Source of the DNA: Drosophila pseudoobscura
Lineage: Eukaryota; Arthropoda; Insecta; Diptera; Drosophilidae
NCBI RefSeq assembly: GCF_009870125.1
Contig: NC_046683.1
Span: 7,936,001 to 8,000,000, forward strand
DNA: 64,000 nt
Reading direction: 5' to 3'
The notes beneath the pieces were generated by a model, which saw only the letters and a program-made list of their open reading frames with translations, was not told where the DNA came from and ran no database searches. Shown in pieces: positions 24,650 to 33,162 of this stretch. The position numbers and the translations under genes are program-made. Numbering within the stretch: the stretch's first letter is position 1; every line of letters starts with the position of its first letter.

Positions 24650-25033
24650 TTACTTGGAGCTGGTGTACTTCGTGACGGCCTTGGTTCCCTCACTGACGGC
24701 GTGCTTGGCCAGCTCTCCCGGCAGAAGTAGACGCACAGCCGTTTGGATTTCCCGACTTGTGATGGTGGACTTTTTGTTGTAGTGACCCAAGCGAGAGGCT
24801 TCCGAGGCAATGCGCTCGAAGATATCGTTTACAAAGCTGTTCATGATGCTCATCGCCTTGGAGGAGACACCAGTGTCCGGGTGGACTTGCTTAAGAACTT
24901 TGTAGATATAGATGGCATAGCTCTCCTTCCTGACCTTGCGCCTCTTCTTCTTGTCGGTGGTGTTGATGTGGATGTTCTTCTGTGCCTTTCCAGCCTTCTT
25001 GGTTGCGTTCCCGCTTGCAGTTTTCGGTGGCAT
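24650..25033 (-). CDS. Variant histone H2B, copy A
   Basis: 127 codons from the ATG at 25033. The histone fold and C-terminus match canonical fly H2B almost exactly ([19 protein letters not shown], then [17 protein letters not shown], ending AVTKYTSSK with the ubiquitinated Lys kept). The N-terminal tail differs: TASGNATKK and [13 protein letters not shown] replace the usual residues, making the protein about 4 aa longer than canonical 123-aa H2B. Core changes include SRLGHYNKK for SRLAHYNKR. It is transcribed divergently from the H3-tail/H1 gene. No replication-type 3' stem-loop is visible after the stop; AATAAAT is present, suggesting a polyadenylated variant. Protein identical to copy B. 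Confidence 0.9.
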   Translation of the reverse strand: MPPKTASGNATKKAGKAQKNIHINTTDKKKRRKVRKESYAIYIYKVLKQVHPDTGVSSKAMSIMNSFVNDIFERIASEASRLGHYNKKSTITSREIQTAVRLLLPGELAKHAVSEGTKAVTKYTSSK

Positions 25034-25450
25034 TCTGAAGTTTCACGATTTCGAAATTCACTCAATACTCAACACAACGCAACGCTTGCCGTGCGGGGCG
25101 CTCAGCATTATACTTCTTTGCGAGCAGTCTATTCAGGTTTAATGCAAACTAAACTACCAAGTAAATGAGTCGGAAGATGCTCTCCAGCTGGCTGTGTGAT
25201 AGCCTGCTACCTGGTACCTGGTACTTTGCATTGCAGACTGGCTACGATTCACTTGCACCCGAAGACACCGAAATGCAGCCGAGTGAGGGTCAGTCTTCTA
25301 TTTATAGCACACACCTGAAGACACGAGTGATGCCGAGGAGTGCGCCTATGTCCGACTCGCTCGCATACTCGTATGCAATCGAAGCTCCACAAACTGCACA
25401 TATAATGGATCAGCATTGTGCATTGTGCATTGTGGTACATGAAACTGAAA
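25034..25450. promoter_or_regulatory. Divergent promoter between H2B variant and H3-tail/H1 gene, copy A
   Basis: 417 bp separate the two start codons. A TATA-like TATTTATAG at 25299-25307 faces the H1-type gene (about 150 bp before its ATG). A TATAATG on the minus strand near 25107-25113 faces H2B (about 75 bp before its ATG). TATA-containing divergent arrangement is typical of histone gene pairs. Copy A has a GCATTGT repeat near 25414-25434 where copy B has about 40 bp of different sequence. Confidence 0.5.
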
Positions 25451-26132
25451 ATGACCCGAACCAAGGCGACTGCTCGTTTCTCGAACTTCGGTAATGCGAC
25501 GGCCGAAAGACCAGCTTACAGGGCCGCACGAAAAAGTGCTCCGGCCGACGCAAGATCATTTTGGGGTAAGAAGAAAATGCACTTTTATTGAAGCTCTTAT
25601 TAAAGAATGCCCTGCAGCGCATATTTGAATGACTTTTTATGTTTCTCCAGCGGCAAATTTCAAATCCCGGATTACGGGCTCTCCGTCGGTGGAGACTTCT
25701 GCAAAGAAGTCCCCAAGCCCAAGCCCAGTGCCAGTTCCAGTTCCAGTCCCAGCATCACACCCCCCAACCCGGGACATGGTAGACGCATCGATTAAGAGCT
25801 TGAATGAACGTGGTGGCTTTTCATATTTGGCGATCAAGAAGTATATTGCGGCCGAATACAAATGCGATGCCCAGAAGCTGACTCCATTCATCAGGAAGTA
25901 TTTGAAGTCGGCCGTTGCCGATGGAAAGCTGATCCAAACATCGGGCACAGGGGCGTCTGGCTCGTTCAAGCTGTCAGCATCTGTGGAGCGGAAGGATAAA
26001 GAAGCCAAGAAAGAGAGAAAAGCCAAGAACACAGAAAGCCCCAAAAGGGCGGCCAGAGCCGCGACAAGAAGCCAAATGCGAAATGAAGCGAAAATGTCAG
26101 ACGCCGCCAAGAAGGCCGCCCGGCGCGGATGA
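25451..26132 (+). CDS. Chimeric histone: H3-like N-terminal tail fused to an H1 globular domain, copy A
   Basis: Exon 1 is 25451-25565, exon 2 is 25651-26132; the 85-bp intron is GTAAGA...TTTCTCCAG and joins in frame (split Ala codon). The spliced product is 198 aa. Residues 2-32 align without gaps to the histone H3 tail: 18 of 31 identical, including RTK-TAR at the start and AARKSAPA around K27, while K9 is Phe and K14, K18 and K23 are replaced. A Pro/Val/Ser linker follows (about 59-74), then a nearly canonical H15 linker-histone domain (about 75-150: MVDASIK, LAIKKYI, YKCDAQKL, GKLIQTSG, GASGSFKLSA). The C-tail is only about 48 aa, Lys/Arg/Ala-rich, against about 140 in canonical fly H1. 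H1 binds nucleosomal linker DNA; the H3-like tail could engage H3-tail readers or writers (inference). Confidence 0.85.
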
Positions 26133-26330
26133 TGCAAATTGAGAAAGGACAAAGGGCAAGGAGGAAGGAGGAAGGAGGAAGACCGATGAAAACTGGAACC
26201 CTGAAGGCGAAGCCGTCAGTGGCAAAGGTCAAGTCGAGCCCTGCAAAGACAACGGCCCTAGCAAGGGCACTAGCTCTAAACGACGACGATGGCCTAAACG
26301 AGAACGAGGACGTGGTAATAGTTAAATAAT
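26133..26330 (+). pseudogene. Decayed H1 C-terminal tail remnant downstream of copy A
   Basis: Just past the stop, another frame reads TGTLKAKPSVAKVKSSPAKT, which resembles the Lys/Ala/Pro tail of canonical H1. It is out of frame with the chimera. A GGAGGAA repeat differs by 7 bp between the two copies, so this region is not kept in frame and is now 3' UTR. It suggests the ancestor carried a full H1 tail that was cut short. Confidence 0.5.
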
Positions 26331-26414
26331 AAATAATAGTTATACGAGTAAGTGTTTAATATAAGGCAGAATTAAAAATATAGAAAACATTTTTTCGGTG
26401 AACTGCGCTGCTGG

Positions 26415-28640
26415 CTAACCGGGAAAGCCCCGCATTTTGTTGAGCATCGTTATGGTGGCAGCCACCAGGGGTCGGGATCCCGTCACCAAGACATCGACTT
26501 CACTTTTCATGCCGAATTTTTGGTTCCCGTATTTGGCTTGAACGTGTTCAAAGAAGGCATTGACGGAGGCGGACGTTTGCGAAGTGTCCTTTTTGCCGGT
26601 CTCCTCGCACAGGCCTCGCCAGGTTCTGGCACTGCGCTTGGCTCGCTGCATCTCCTCCATGACATGCCACTCCTCGTCTGGCAAAATTTCGCCCTCTGAG
26701 AAGTTGGGGCAGGGCACGAAGTGTGCCTCGTCGAAGTTCACGTTGAAACGGAGGATTGTGAGCAGGTCTTTGGCATTGGAGTCGCTGGTCTTGTTGTACA
26801 GCAGGATCTTTGTGACGCGACGAGAGCGGGTGAGAGTGTAGAACCACTCGCGGCAGACCATCATCGACTCCACAGAGTCGGCAGTGTCCAAATAGACGTT
26901 GTACATGTCGTGCTTGACGATATCGAAGTGTCCCACCGACTCAAAGGTCTCAAGGCCGCGCATTGCTGCCTGGGTCAGTTGGGTGCACTTGGGATCCAGG
27001 TCTAGATTCAGGCCCACCACAAACTCGGGCTTGTGGCGTCTGAGGTAGTCGTAGGCCAGCTGGGTGGCCAATGAGGCATTCAACTTTACGGAGTGGTTGG
27101 CCTTGGTGAGAAAACGCTTGTGGCTGGGATTTGCCTCGGTCAGCGCATTGAATGTCGGGACACGGTGGAGCTTGGCGCCCATCTGTTTGGCCTTCTGGGC
27201 CAGGACCTCACAGCACTCCGGCTGGCTCACATTTGTGAAGATGGTGGCCGCCGGCTTCATGATTTCTCCCTTGGCCCAGGCAATGTCCCGCATGGACTCG
27301 CTCAGGTTGGAGCCCTGCTCCCAGCCCAGAGTGCTGATGCCGATGGTTTTCGCATGTAAGGTGATGTTGGTGGAATCGCTGGCGCCTCCACGGCCCACCT
27401 CCACAATGGCAACGTCCACATTCGCGTCGCGAAACGCCCGGAAGGCCATGGCCGTCAAGATTTGGCTGTGAGCCGGTGTGGGATCCATGTCAGCCAACTC
27501 CGGATATATTTTGTGGACTAGCTCGGTGAACTGAGCCTCGCTCAGAGGCTCCCCAGTGATGCGGATTCTCTCGTACGAATATATGAGGTGCGGGGAGCAA
27601 AGAAGGCCGGTCTTGATGCCATGCGCCATCAAGATATTCTGCACAATGCCACACGTGGTTGCTTTACCCTTCGACCCTGCCACCTGAATGACTGGAATGC
27701 TCTCCAATTGTTCCTTGGATACACCCATCTTGTGCAGGAGCTCCAGGGTGTGCTCTACGAAAGGATCCACCTGAGCTTTGCTCATCTTCGACCGCATGCG
27801 ACCGAGCACAGGCTCGAAGGAATGAAAGATGTTCAACCGTCGGACGGCCTCCAGGTAGGCCATACGCTCGGGCGACTTGGCCTGCTCCTCCGGCTCTTGG
27901 GGACCTGCGGCAGATTTATTGGCTCCTACGGATGCCGCTGTAGCTGCAGCTGAAGCCTTGCTAACCTGCTGCATCTTTTTCAGTTGAAGGTCGCGTCCCG
28001 CCTGCTGCTTGGCACTCAGTTGCTTAAGAAGCTCAGCCTGGTTCTTGTGTGAGCCGTGCATGCGATTCATCCAGGACTTGCGCTGATCCTCGGCTGAGGA
28101 GCCTTTGGTTTCATTATCGCCCTCTGCCTTATTTTGCATCGACTGCTGCTGCTGCTGCCAGTTAGATTTTCCGGGAGTCGGCCCCATGCTTGGGCCAACG
28201 CCCACGCCCACGCCGATGTCAACGACTCCTTTGTCTGGTTTGACCCCGCCTTGGGCTGCCAGTTTTGCTTTGAGCTGCATTTCGGCTGAATATTTGCGCC
28301 ACTTGGCCCGCTGGTCGGAAAAGCTGAGCGCTGAAGAGGCTGCAGTTGGATTTGTCAGAGTGGGAATAGGAATAGGAATAGAAATATTATTATTACGTTT
28401 CTTGTGGCCAGCCAATGGGTAACGACTGTTTCCTGGATTTCCTGTACTTCCTGTATTTCCTCTTTTCCCTTCCGGATTAGTATCCCCGGGAACCGATGGC
28501 TGGGCCTCCGAGGACTCCGGCTCCTGTTCCTGCTGGGGCTTGGAGCCCTTGAAGAATTTATTGCTCGCGTGAGCAGTGCCCTGCCAGACCGTTGGACCCG
28601 CGCGACGGACCTTCGTCATCGTTGTTATTAACGAAATCAT
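26415..28640 (-). CDS. Fpgs: Folylpolyglutamate synthase, copy A (P-loop substituted)
   Basis: Adds glutamates to folates, retaining them in cytosol and mitochondria. Best structure: exon 28397-28640, intron 28340-28396 (57 bp, GTAATA...CTGCAG), exon 26415-28339, giving 722 aa. Because 57 is a multiple of three the unspliced frame is also open (741 aa), but copy B is only in frame if the intron is removed. The catalytic part starts near residue 240: P-loop VAGSKGKATT (about 300-309), folate-loop SPHLIYSYERIRITG, Mur-ligase motif VEVGRGGASDSTN, and C-terminal VLVTGSRPLVA. The first about 230 residues are low complexity and longer than usual in the family. Here the glycine after the P-loop Lys is Ala (GCA against GGA in copy B), so ATP binding may be impaired. 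Tail-to-tail with the H1-type gene. Confidence 0.9.
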   Translation of the reverse strand: MISLITTMTKVRRAGPTVWQGTAHASNKFFKGSKPQQEQEPESSEAQPSVPGDTNPEGKRGNTGSTGNPGNSRYPLAGHKKRNNNISIPIPIPTLTNPTAASSALSFSDQRAKWRKYSAEMQLKAKLAAQGGVKPDKGVVDIGVGVGVGPSMGPTPGKSNWQQQQQSMQNKAEGDNETKGSSAEDQRKSWMNRMHGSHKNQAELLKQLSAKQQAGRDLQLKKMQQVSKASAAATAASVGANKSAAGPQEPEEQAKSPERMAYLEAVRRLNIFHSFEPVLGRMRSKMSKAQVDPFVEHTLELLHKMGVSKEQLESIPVIQVAGSKGKATTCGIVQNILMAHGIKTGLLCSPHLIYSYERIRITGEPLSEAQFTELVHKIYPELADMDPTPAHSQILTAMAFRAFRDANVDVAIVEVGRGGASDSTNITLHAKTIGISTLGWEQGSNLSESMRDIAWAKGEIMKPAATIFTNVSQPECCEVLAQKAKQMGAKLHRVPTFNALTEANPSHKRFLTKANHSVKLNASLATQLAYDYLRRHKPEFVVGLNLDLDPKCTQLTQAAMRGLETFESVGHFDIVKHDMYNVYLDTADSVESMMVCREWFYTLTRSRRVTKILLYNKTSDSNAKDLLTILRFNVNFDEAHFVPCPNFSEGEILPDEEWHVMEEMQRAKRSARTWRGLCEETGKKDTSQTSASVNAFFEHVQAKYGNQKFGMKSEVDVLVTGSRPLVAATITMLNKMRGFPG

Positions 28641-29060
28641 CGTTTTTCTTTTGTTCGATCCCTATTTTTCGATCTGATAAATCTAAAGACAATTTTTCTA
28701 AAAACAGAATGTACGAACTTGGAAGAATGTTTAGTAACTGATGTGGGGGATAGAATCCGGAAAAGAGTCTGACAGATAAAGAAACGGTAGAGCGAGGAAT
28801 AGTGTTTGTTTATGGGAATAAGACGGACTACAGTCTATGGTGTGTAACAATGATCCGAAAATCTACACCTATATTGTTGCAAACATTTGAAAACCAAATC
28901 ATCAATGCCGTCTTTGTCGGAACATCAGATCGTTAGGACTCGAAAGGACTTGTAAGGACTTTCGATTATATTTTGAAACTAGCTGCTCTTCCAGCATCCT
29001 TTTACGAAATCGTGGCATCCCAGTCGGACTCTGGATTACCGATTCCAGTATAAAGAATGG
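28641..29060 (+). other. Fpgs 5' flank with interrupted open-frame remnant, copy A
   Basis: This flank contains sequence matching the right-arm frame at 30200-30451 (FVYGNKTDYSLWCVTMIRK and following), but here that reading is interrupted. I do not recognise the protein. The Fpgs promoter should lie within the first about 150 bp. Confidence 0.35.
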
Positions 29061-29438
29061 GTCTTCAGGAAGGCCGTGAGACCCAACTTGCAGTGGCGCC
29101 AGGGGGACAAACAGTGTGTGTTTGCGGTGTGTATAATTCCTATTTCTGAATTCACGAAACTATCCTAATATAACTCAGGGACTAGGAAACTCCAGACGAA
29201 AAACGATTCGCCGCTGAGGGAAATGAGATGACAGTGCAGAAGACCCAGATTGAAGACCCCAAAAACCAGAATAATCGAAATGAAAGCCCTTAAGGAAGGG
29301 CATTAATGGCAATTGCCAAATACATAACATACATATGTACATACATACATACCAGCGAACACATTGTAAATAGGGAAATGTTGAGGTTGACGCACGTCCA
29401 TTGGCAGATGTTTATGCTTTAGTCTGCAGGCGCACATC

Positions 29439-29510
29439 TCCCATATTGTCTAGTGGTTAGGATATCCGGCTCTCACCCGGAAGGCCCGGGTTCAATTCCC
29501 GGTATGGGAA
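29439..29510 (+). tRNA. tRNA-Glu (anticodon CTC)
   Basis: 72-nt cloverleaf: acceptor arms TCCCATA and TATGGGA pair, the anticodon loop reads CTCTCAC with CTC at 29472-29474, and the B box is GGTTCAATTCC. A T-rich terminator follows (TTCTTTTTTTCTC near 29522). Reads GAG codons. Compared with the second copy the anticodon stem keeps pairing through compensatory changes (CCGG/CCGG against CTGG/CCAG). Confidence 0.95.
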
Positions 29511-29711
29511 ACTGTCAAAAGCTTCTTTTTTTCTCTGCTTTTGATTCTTTTTTCTCCTTTTTCTTGATGTCTACGTTGATTTCATTCTTAAATTGTTATA
29601 GAAACTTATTGGTTTTGGTTTCGGTGCGCTCTGATTAGCGAATACATTATTGAAAATAATCAACTCACAGGAATTTCAAAGAAAACGCACTCTAGACCAA
29701 TTCTCATCATA

Positions 29712-29783
29712 TCCCATATGGTCTAGTGGCTAGGATATCTGGCTTTCACCCAGAAGGCCCGGGTTCGATTCCCGGTATGGGAA
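29712..29783 (+). tRNA. tRNA-Glu (anticodon TTC)
   Basis: 72-nt cloverleaf with the same acceptor stem, anticodon TTC at 29745-29747, B box GGTTCGATTCC, and a T-run terminator at about 29789. Reads GAA codons. It lies 201 bp after the CTC gene in the same orientation, as in a tandem pair that diverged at the anticodon. Confidence 0.95.
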
Positions 29784-30199
29784 GTAATTTTTTGTTGTTT
29801 TCCAACTGGAACATTAGTTCTTTTTTTCACACGACGGCGTTTACGATACCGAGTTTGCTGAAAACGAGTTTGTTCGGTACGCTGTGAGCCGGTACTCGTA
29901 CTTGGGCTTAAAAGGGCGTAAAGGGCATGCCAGGTTTCACAAACATTAAAGTAATTTTGTATTAATTTTGAACTGTAATCGTCAGATCTTGTTAAATGTC
30001 ATTTTGAAGCAATGCAACTTATGAATCATTAAGTGGTGAACACATTCTTCTTTGTTCAATCGAAATTCTATCCTCATTGTGAGGATTATTGTATTGTAGT
30101 TTCTCGATGGGTTGAAGCCTAGAGATGGCCATGCTGCCCCGCCTCCATTAGAATGCATACAAAATATATTTTGGGCAAAAAATATGAGAAAGCCATTCT

Positions 30200-30451
30200 T
30201 TATATTGGAATCGGTAATCCAGAGTCCGATTGGGATGCCACGATTTCATAAAAGGATGCTGGAAGAGCAGCTAGTTTCAAAATATAATCGACAGTCCTTA
30301 CGAGTCCTTGCGAGTCGTAACGATCTGATGTTCCGACAAAGACGGCATTGATGATTTGGTTTTCAAATGTTTGCAACAATATAGGTGTAGATTTTCGGAT
30401 CATTGTTACACACCATAGACTGTAGTCCGTCTTATTCCCATAAACAAACAC
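30200..30451 (-). other. Unidentified open-frame remnant at the inner edge of the right arm
   Basis: About 83 codons open here (FVYGNKTDYSLWCVTMIRK ... VRTVDYILKLAALPASFYE) and extending upstream without an obvious ATG; the same region in the left arm is interrupted. It looks like a piece of a once-coding sequence, but I do not recognise the family. It is not expected to make a protein. Confidence 0.3.
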
Positions 30452-30612
30452 TATTCCTCGCTCTACCGTTTCTTTATCTGTCAGACTCTTTTCCGGATTC
30501 TATCCCCCACATCAGTTACTAAACATTCTTCCAAGTTCGTACATTCTGTTTTTAGAAAAATTGTCTTTAGATTTATCAGATCGAAAAATAGGGATCGAAC
30601 AAAAGAGAAACG

Positions 30613-32869
30613 ATGATTTCGTTAATAACAACGATGACGAAGGTCCGTCGCGCGGGTCCAACGGTCTGGCAGGGCACTGCTCACGCGAGCAATAAATTCT
30701 TCAAGGGCTCCAAGCCCCAGCAGGAACAGGAGCCGGAGTCCTCGGAGGCCCAGCCATCGGTTCCCGGGGATACTAATCCGGAAGGGAAAAGAGGAAATAC
30801 AGGAAGCACAGGAAATCCAGGAAACAGTCGTTACCCATTGGCTGGCCACAAGAAACGTAATAATAATATTTCTATTCCTATTCCCACTCTGACAAATCCA
30901 ATTCATATTCCATTCTCCTGCATATGCACTCTAACCAACTGCAGCCTCTTCAGCGCTCAGCTTTTCCGACCAGCGGGCCAAGTGGCGCAAATATTCAGCC
31001 GAAATGCAGCTCAAAGCAAAACTGGCAGCCCAAGGCGGGGTCAAACCAGACCAAGGAGTCGTTGACATCGGCGTGGGCGTGGGCGTTGGCCCAAGCATGG
31101 GGCCGACTCCCGGAAAATCTAACTGGCAGCAGCAGCAGCAGTCGATGCAAAATAAGGCAGAGGGCGATAATGAAACCAAAGGCTCCTCAGCCGAGGATCA
31201 GCGCAAGTCCTGGATGAATCGCATGCACGGCTCACACAAGAACCAGGCCGAGCTTCTTAAGCAACTGAGTGCCAAGCAGCAGGCGGGACGCGACCTTCAA
31301 CTGAAAAAGATGCAGCAGGTTAGCAAGGCTTCAGCTGCAGCTACAGCGGCAGCCGTAGGAGCCAATAAATCTGCCGCAGGTCCCCAAGAGCAGGAGGAGC
31401 AGGCCAAGTCGCCCGAGCGTATGGCCTACCTGGAGGCCGTCCGACGGTTGAACATCTTTCATTCCTTCGAGCCTGTGCTCGGTCGCATGCGGTCGAAGAT
31501 GAGCAAAGCTCAGGTGGATCCATTCGTAGAACACACCCTGGAGCTCCTGCACAAGATGGGTGTATCCAAGGAACAATTGGAGAGCATTCCAGTCATTCAG
31601 GTGGCAGGGTCGAAGGGTAAAGGAACCACGTGTGGCATTGTGCAGAATATCTTGATGGCGCATGGCATCAAGACCGGCCTTCTGTGCTCCCCGCACCTCA
31701 TATATTCGTACGAGAGAATCCGCATCACTGGGGAGCCTCTGAGCGAGGCTCAGTTCACCGAGCTGGTCCACAAAATATATCCGGAGCTGGCTGACATGGA
31801 TCCCACACCGGCTCACAGCCAAATCTTGACGGCCATGGCCTTCCGGGCGTTTCGCGACGCGAATGTGGACGTTGCCATTGTGGAGGTGGGCCGTGGAGGC
31901 GCCAGCGATTCCACCAACATCACCTTACATGCGAAAACCATCGGCATCAGCACTCTGGGCTGGGAGCAGGGCTCCAACCTGAGCGAGTCCATGCGGGACA
32001 TTGCCTGGGCCAAGGGAGAAATCATGAAGCCGGCGGCCACCATCTTCACAAATGTGAGCCAGCCGGAGTGCTGTGAGGTCCTGGCCCAGAAGGCCAAGCA
32101 GATGGGCGCCAAGCTCCACCGAGTCCCGACATTCAATGCGCTGACCGAGGCAAATCCCAGCCACAAGCGTTTTCTCACCAAGGCCAACCACTCCGTAAAG
32201 TTGAATGCCTCATTGGCCACCCAGCTGGCCTACGACTACCTCAGACGCCACAAGCCCGAGTTTGTGGTGGGCCTGAATCTAGACCTGGATCCCAAGTGCA
32301 CCCAACTGACCCAGGCAGCAATGCGCGGCCTTGAGACCTTTGAGTCGGTGGGACACTTCGATATCGTCAAGCACGACATGTACAACGTCTACTTGGACAC
32401 TGCCGACTCTGTGGAGTCGATGATGGTCTGCCGCGAGTGGTTCTACACTCTCACCCGCTCTCGTCGCGTCACAAAGATCCTGCTGTACAACAAGACCAGC
32501 GACTCCAATGCCAAGGACCTGCTCACAATCCTTCGTTTCAACGTGAACTTCGACGAGGCACACTTCGTGCCCTGCCCCAACTTCTCAGAGGGCGAAATTT
32601 TGCCAGACGAGGAGTGGCATGTCATGGAGGAGATGCAGCGAGCCAAGCGCAGTGCCAGAACCTGGCGAGGCCTGTGCGAGGAGACCGGCAAAAAGGACAC
32701 TTCGCAAACGTCCGCCTCCGTCAATGCCTTCTTTGAACACGTTCAAGCCAAATACGGGAACCAAAAATTCGGCATGAAAAGTGAAGTCGATGTCTTGGTG
32801 ACGGGATCCCGACCCCTGGTGGCTGCCACCATAACGATGCTCAACAAAATGCGGGGCTTTCCCGGTTAG
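30613..32869 (+). CDS. Fpgs: Folylpolyglutamate synthase, copy B (canonical P-loop)
   Basis: Exon 1 30613-30856, intron 30857-30944 (88 bp, GTAATA, branch-like CTAAC, acceptor AACTGCAG), exon 2 30945-32869; spliced product 722 aa. Without splicing the frame is lost, because the intron is 31 bp longer than in copy A. The P-loop reads VAGSKGKGTTC, the usual form, and SPHLIYSYERIRITG and VEVGRGGASDSTN are intact. Only four residues differ from copy A: Gln for Lys and Ala for Ser in the N-terminal extension, Gln for Pro before the domain, and Gly for Ala in the P-loop. This copy is therefore the better candidate for the active enzyme. The intron calls rest on splice consensus and frame; an acceptor 9 bp further on (CTCTTCAG) would also keep frame. 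Confidence 0.9.
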
Positions 32870-32924
32870 CCAGCAGCGCAGTTCACCGAAAAAATGTTTT
32901 CTATATTTTTAATTCTGCCTTATA

Positions 32925-33162
32925 TTAAACACTTACTCGTATAACTATTATTTGTATCTCTTCCGATGTGCATCTATCGTGCACATCCACGTCCTCGTTC
33001 TCGTTTAGGCCATCGTCGTCGTTTAGAGCTAGTGCCCTTGCTAGGGCCGTTGTCTTTGCAGGGCTCGACTTGACCTTTGCCACTGACGGCTTCGCCTTCA
33101 GGGTTCCAGTTTGCATCGGTCTTCCTCCTTCCTCCTTGCCCTTTGTCCTTTCTCAATTTGCA
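32925..33162 (-). pseudogene. Decayed H1 C-terminal tail remnant downstream of copy B
   Basis: Mirror of 26133-26330. A Lys/Pro-rich reading resembling the H1 tail (LKAKPSVAKVKSSPAKT) continues after the chimera's stop in another frame. It lacks one GGAGGAA unit relative to copy A, so the frame relation to the stop differs between copies. Confidence 0.5.

Larger units (their letters stand above)
24459..29060 (+). repeat. Left arm of a large inverted duplication (about 4.6 kb)
   Basis: From AAGCTTCGGGTTCCAGAGCC at 24459 to AAAGAATGG at about 29060, this segment is the reverse complement of 30193-34879 with few mismatches by eye and several short indels. Gene content is mirrored: H2B variant, H3-tail/H1 chimera, Fpgs, and a short open-frame remnant. 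The high similarity across both coding and non-coding parts means a recent duplication or continuing gene conversion. Confidence 0.95.
29061..30192. other. Spacer of the inverted duplication
   Basis: About 1.1 kb of single-copy DNA between the arms. Apart from the two tRNA genes it holds an ACATATGTAC-type repeat near 29330-29352. No protein gene is supported. Confidence 0.8.

Noticed and set aside
26415-28640. Fpgs copy A as a single-exon 741-aa gene and copy B as a frameshifted pseudogene
   Set aside because: Both arms share splice sites, and splicing 57 bp in one and 88 bp in the other yields the same 722-aa layout. The extra 19 residues are low complexity and not otherwise supported.
29061-29130. 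TGGCGCC near 29093 as a retroelement primer-binding site
   Set aside because: Only seven bases match, and no terminal repeats or coding remnants lie nearby.
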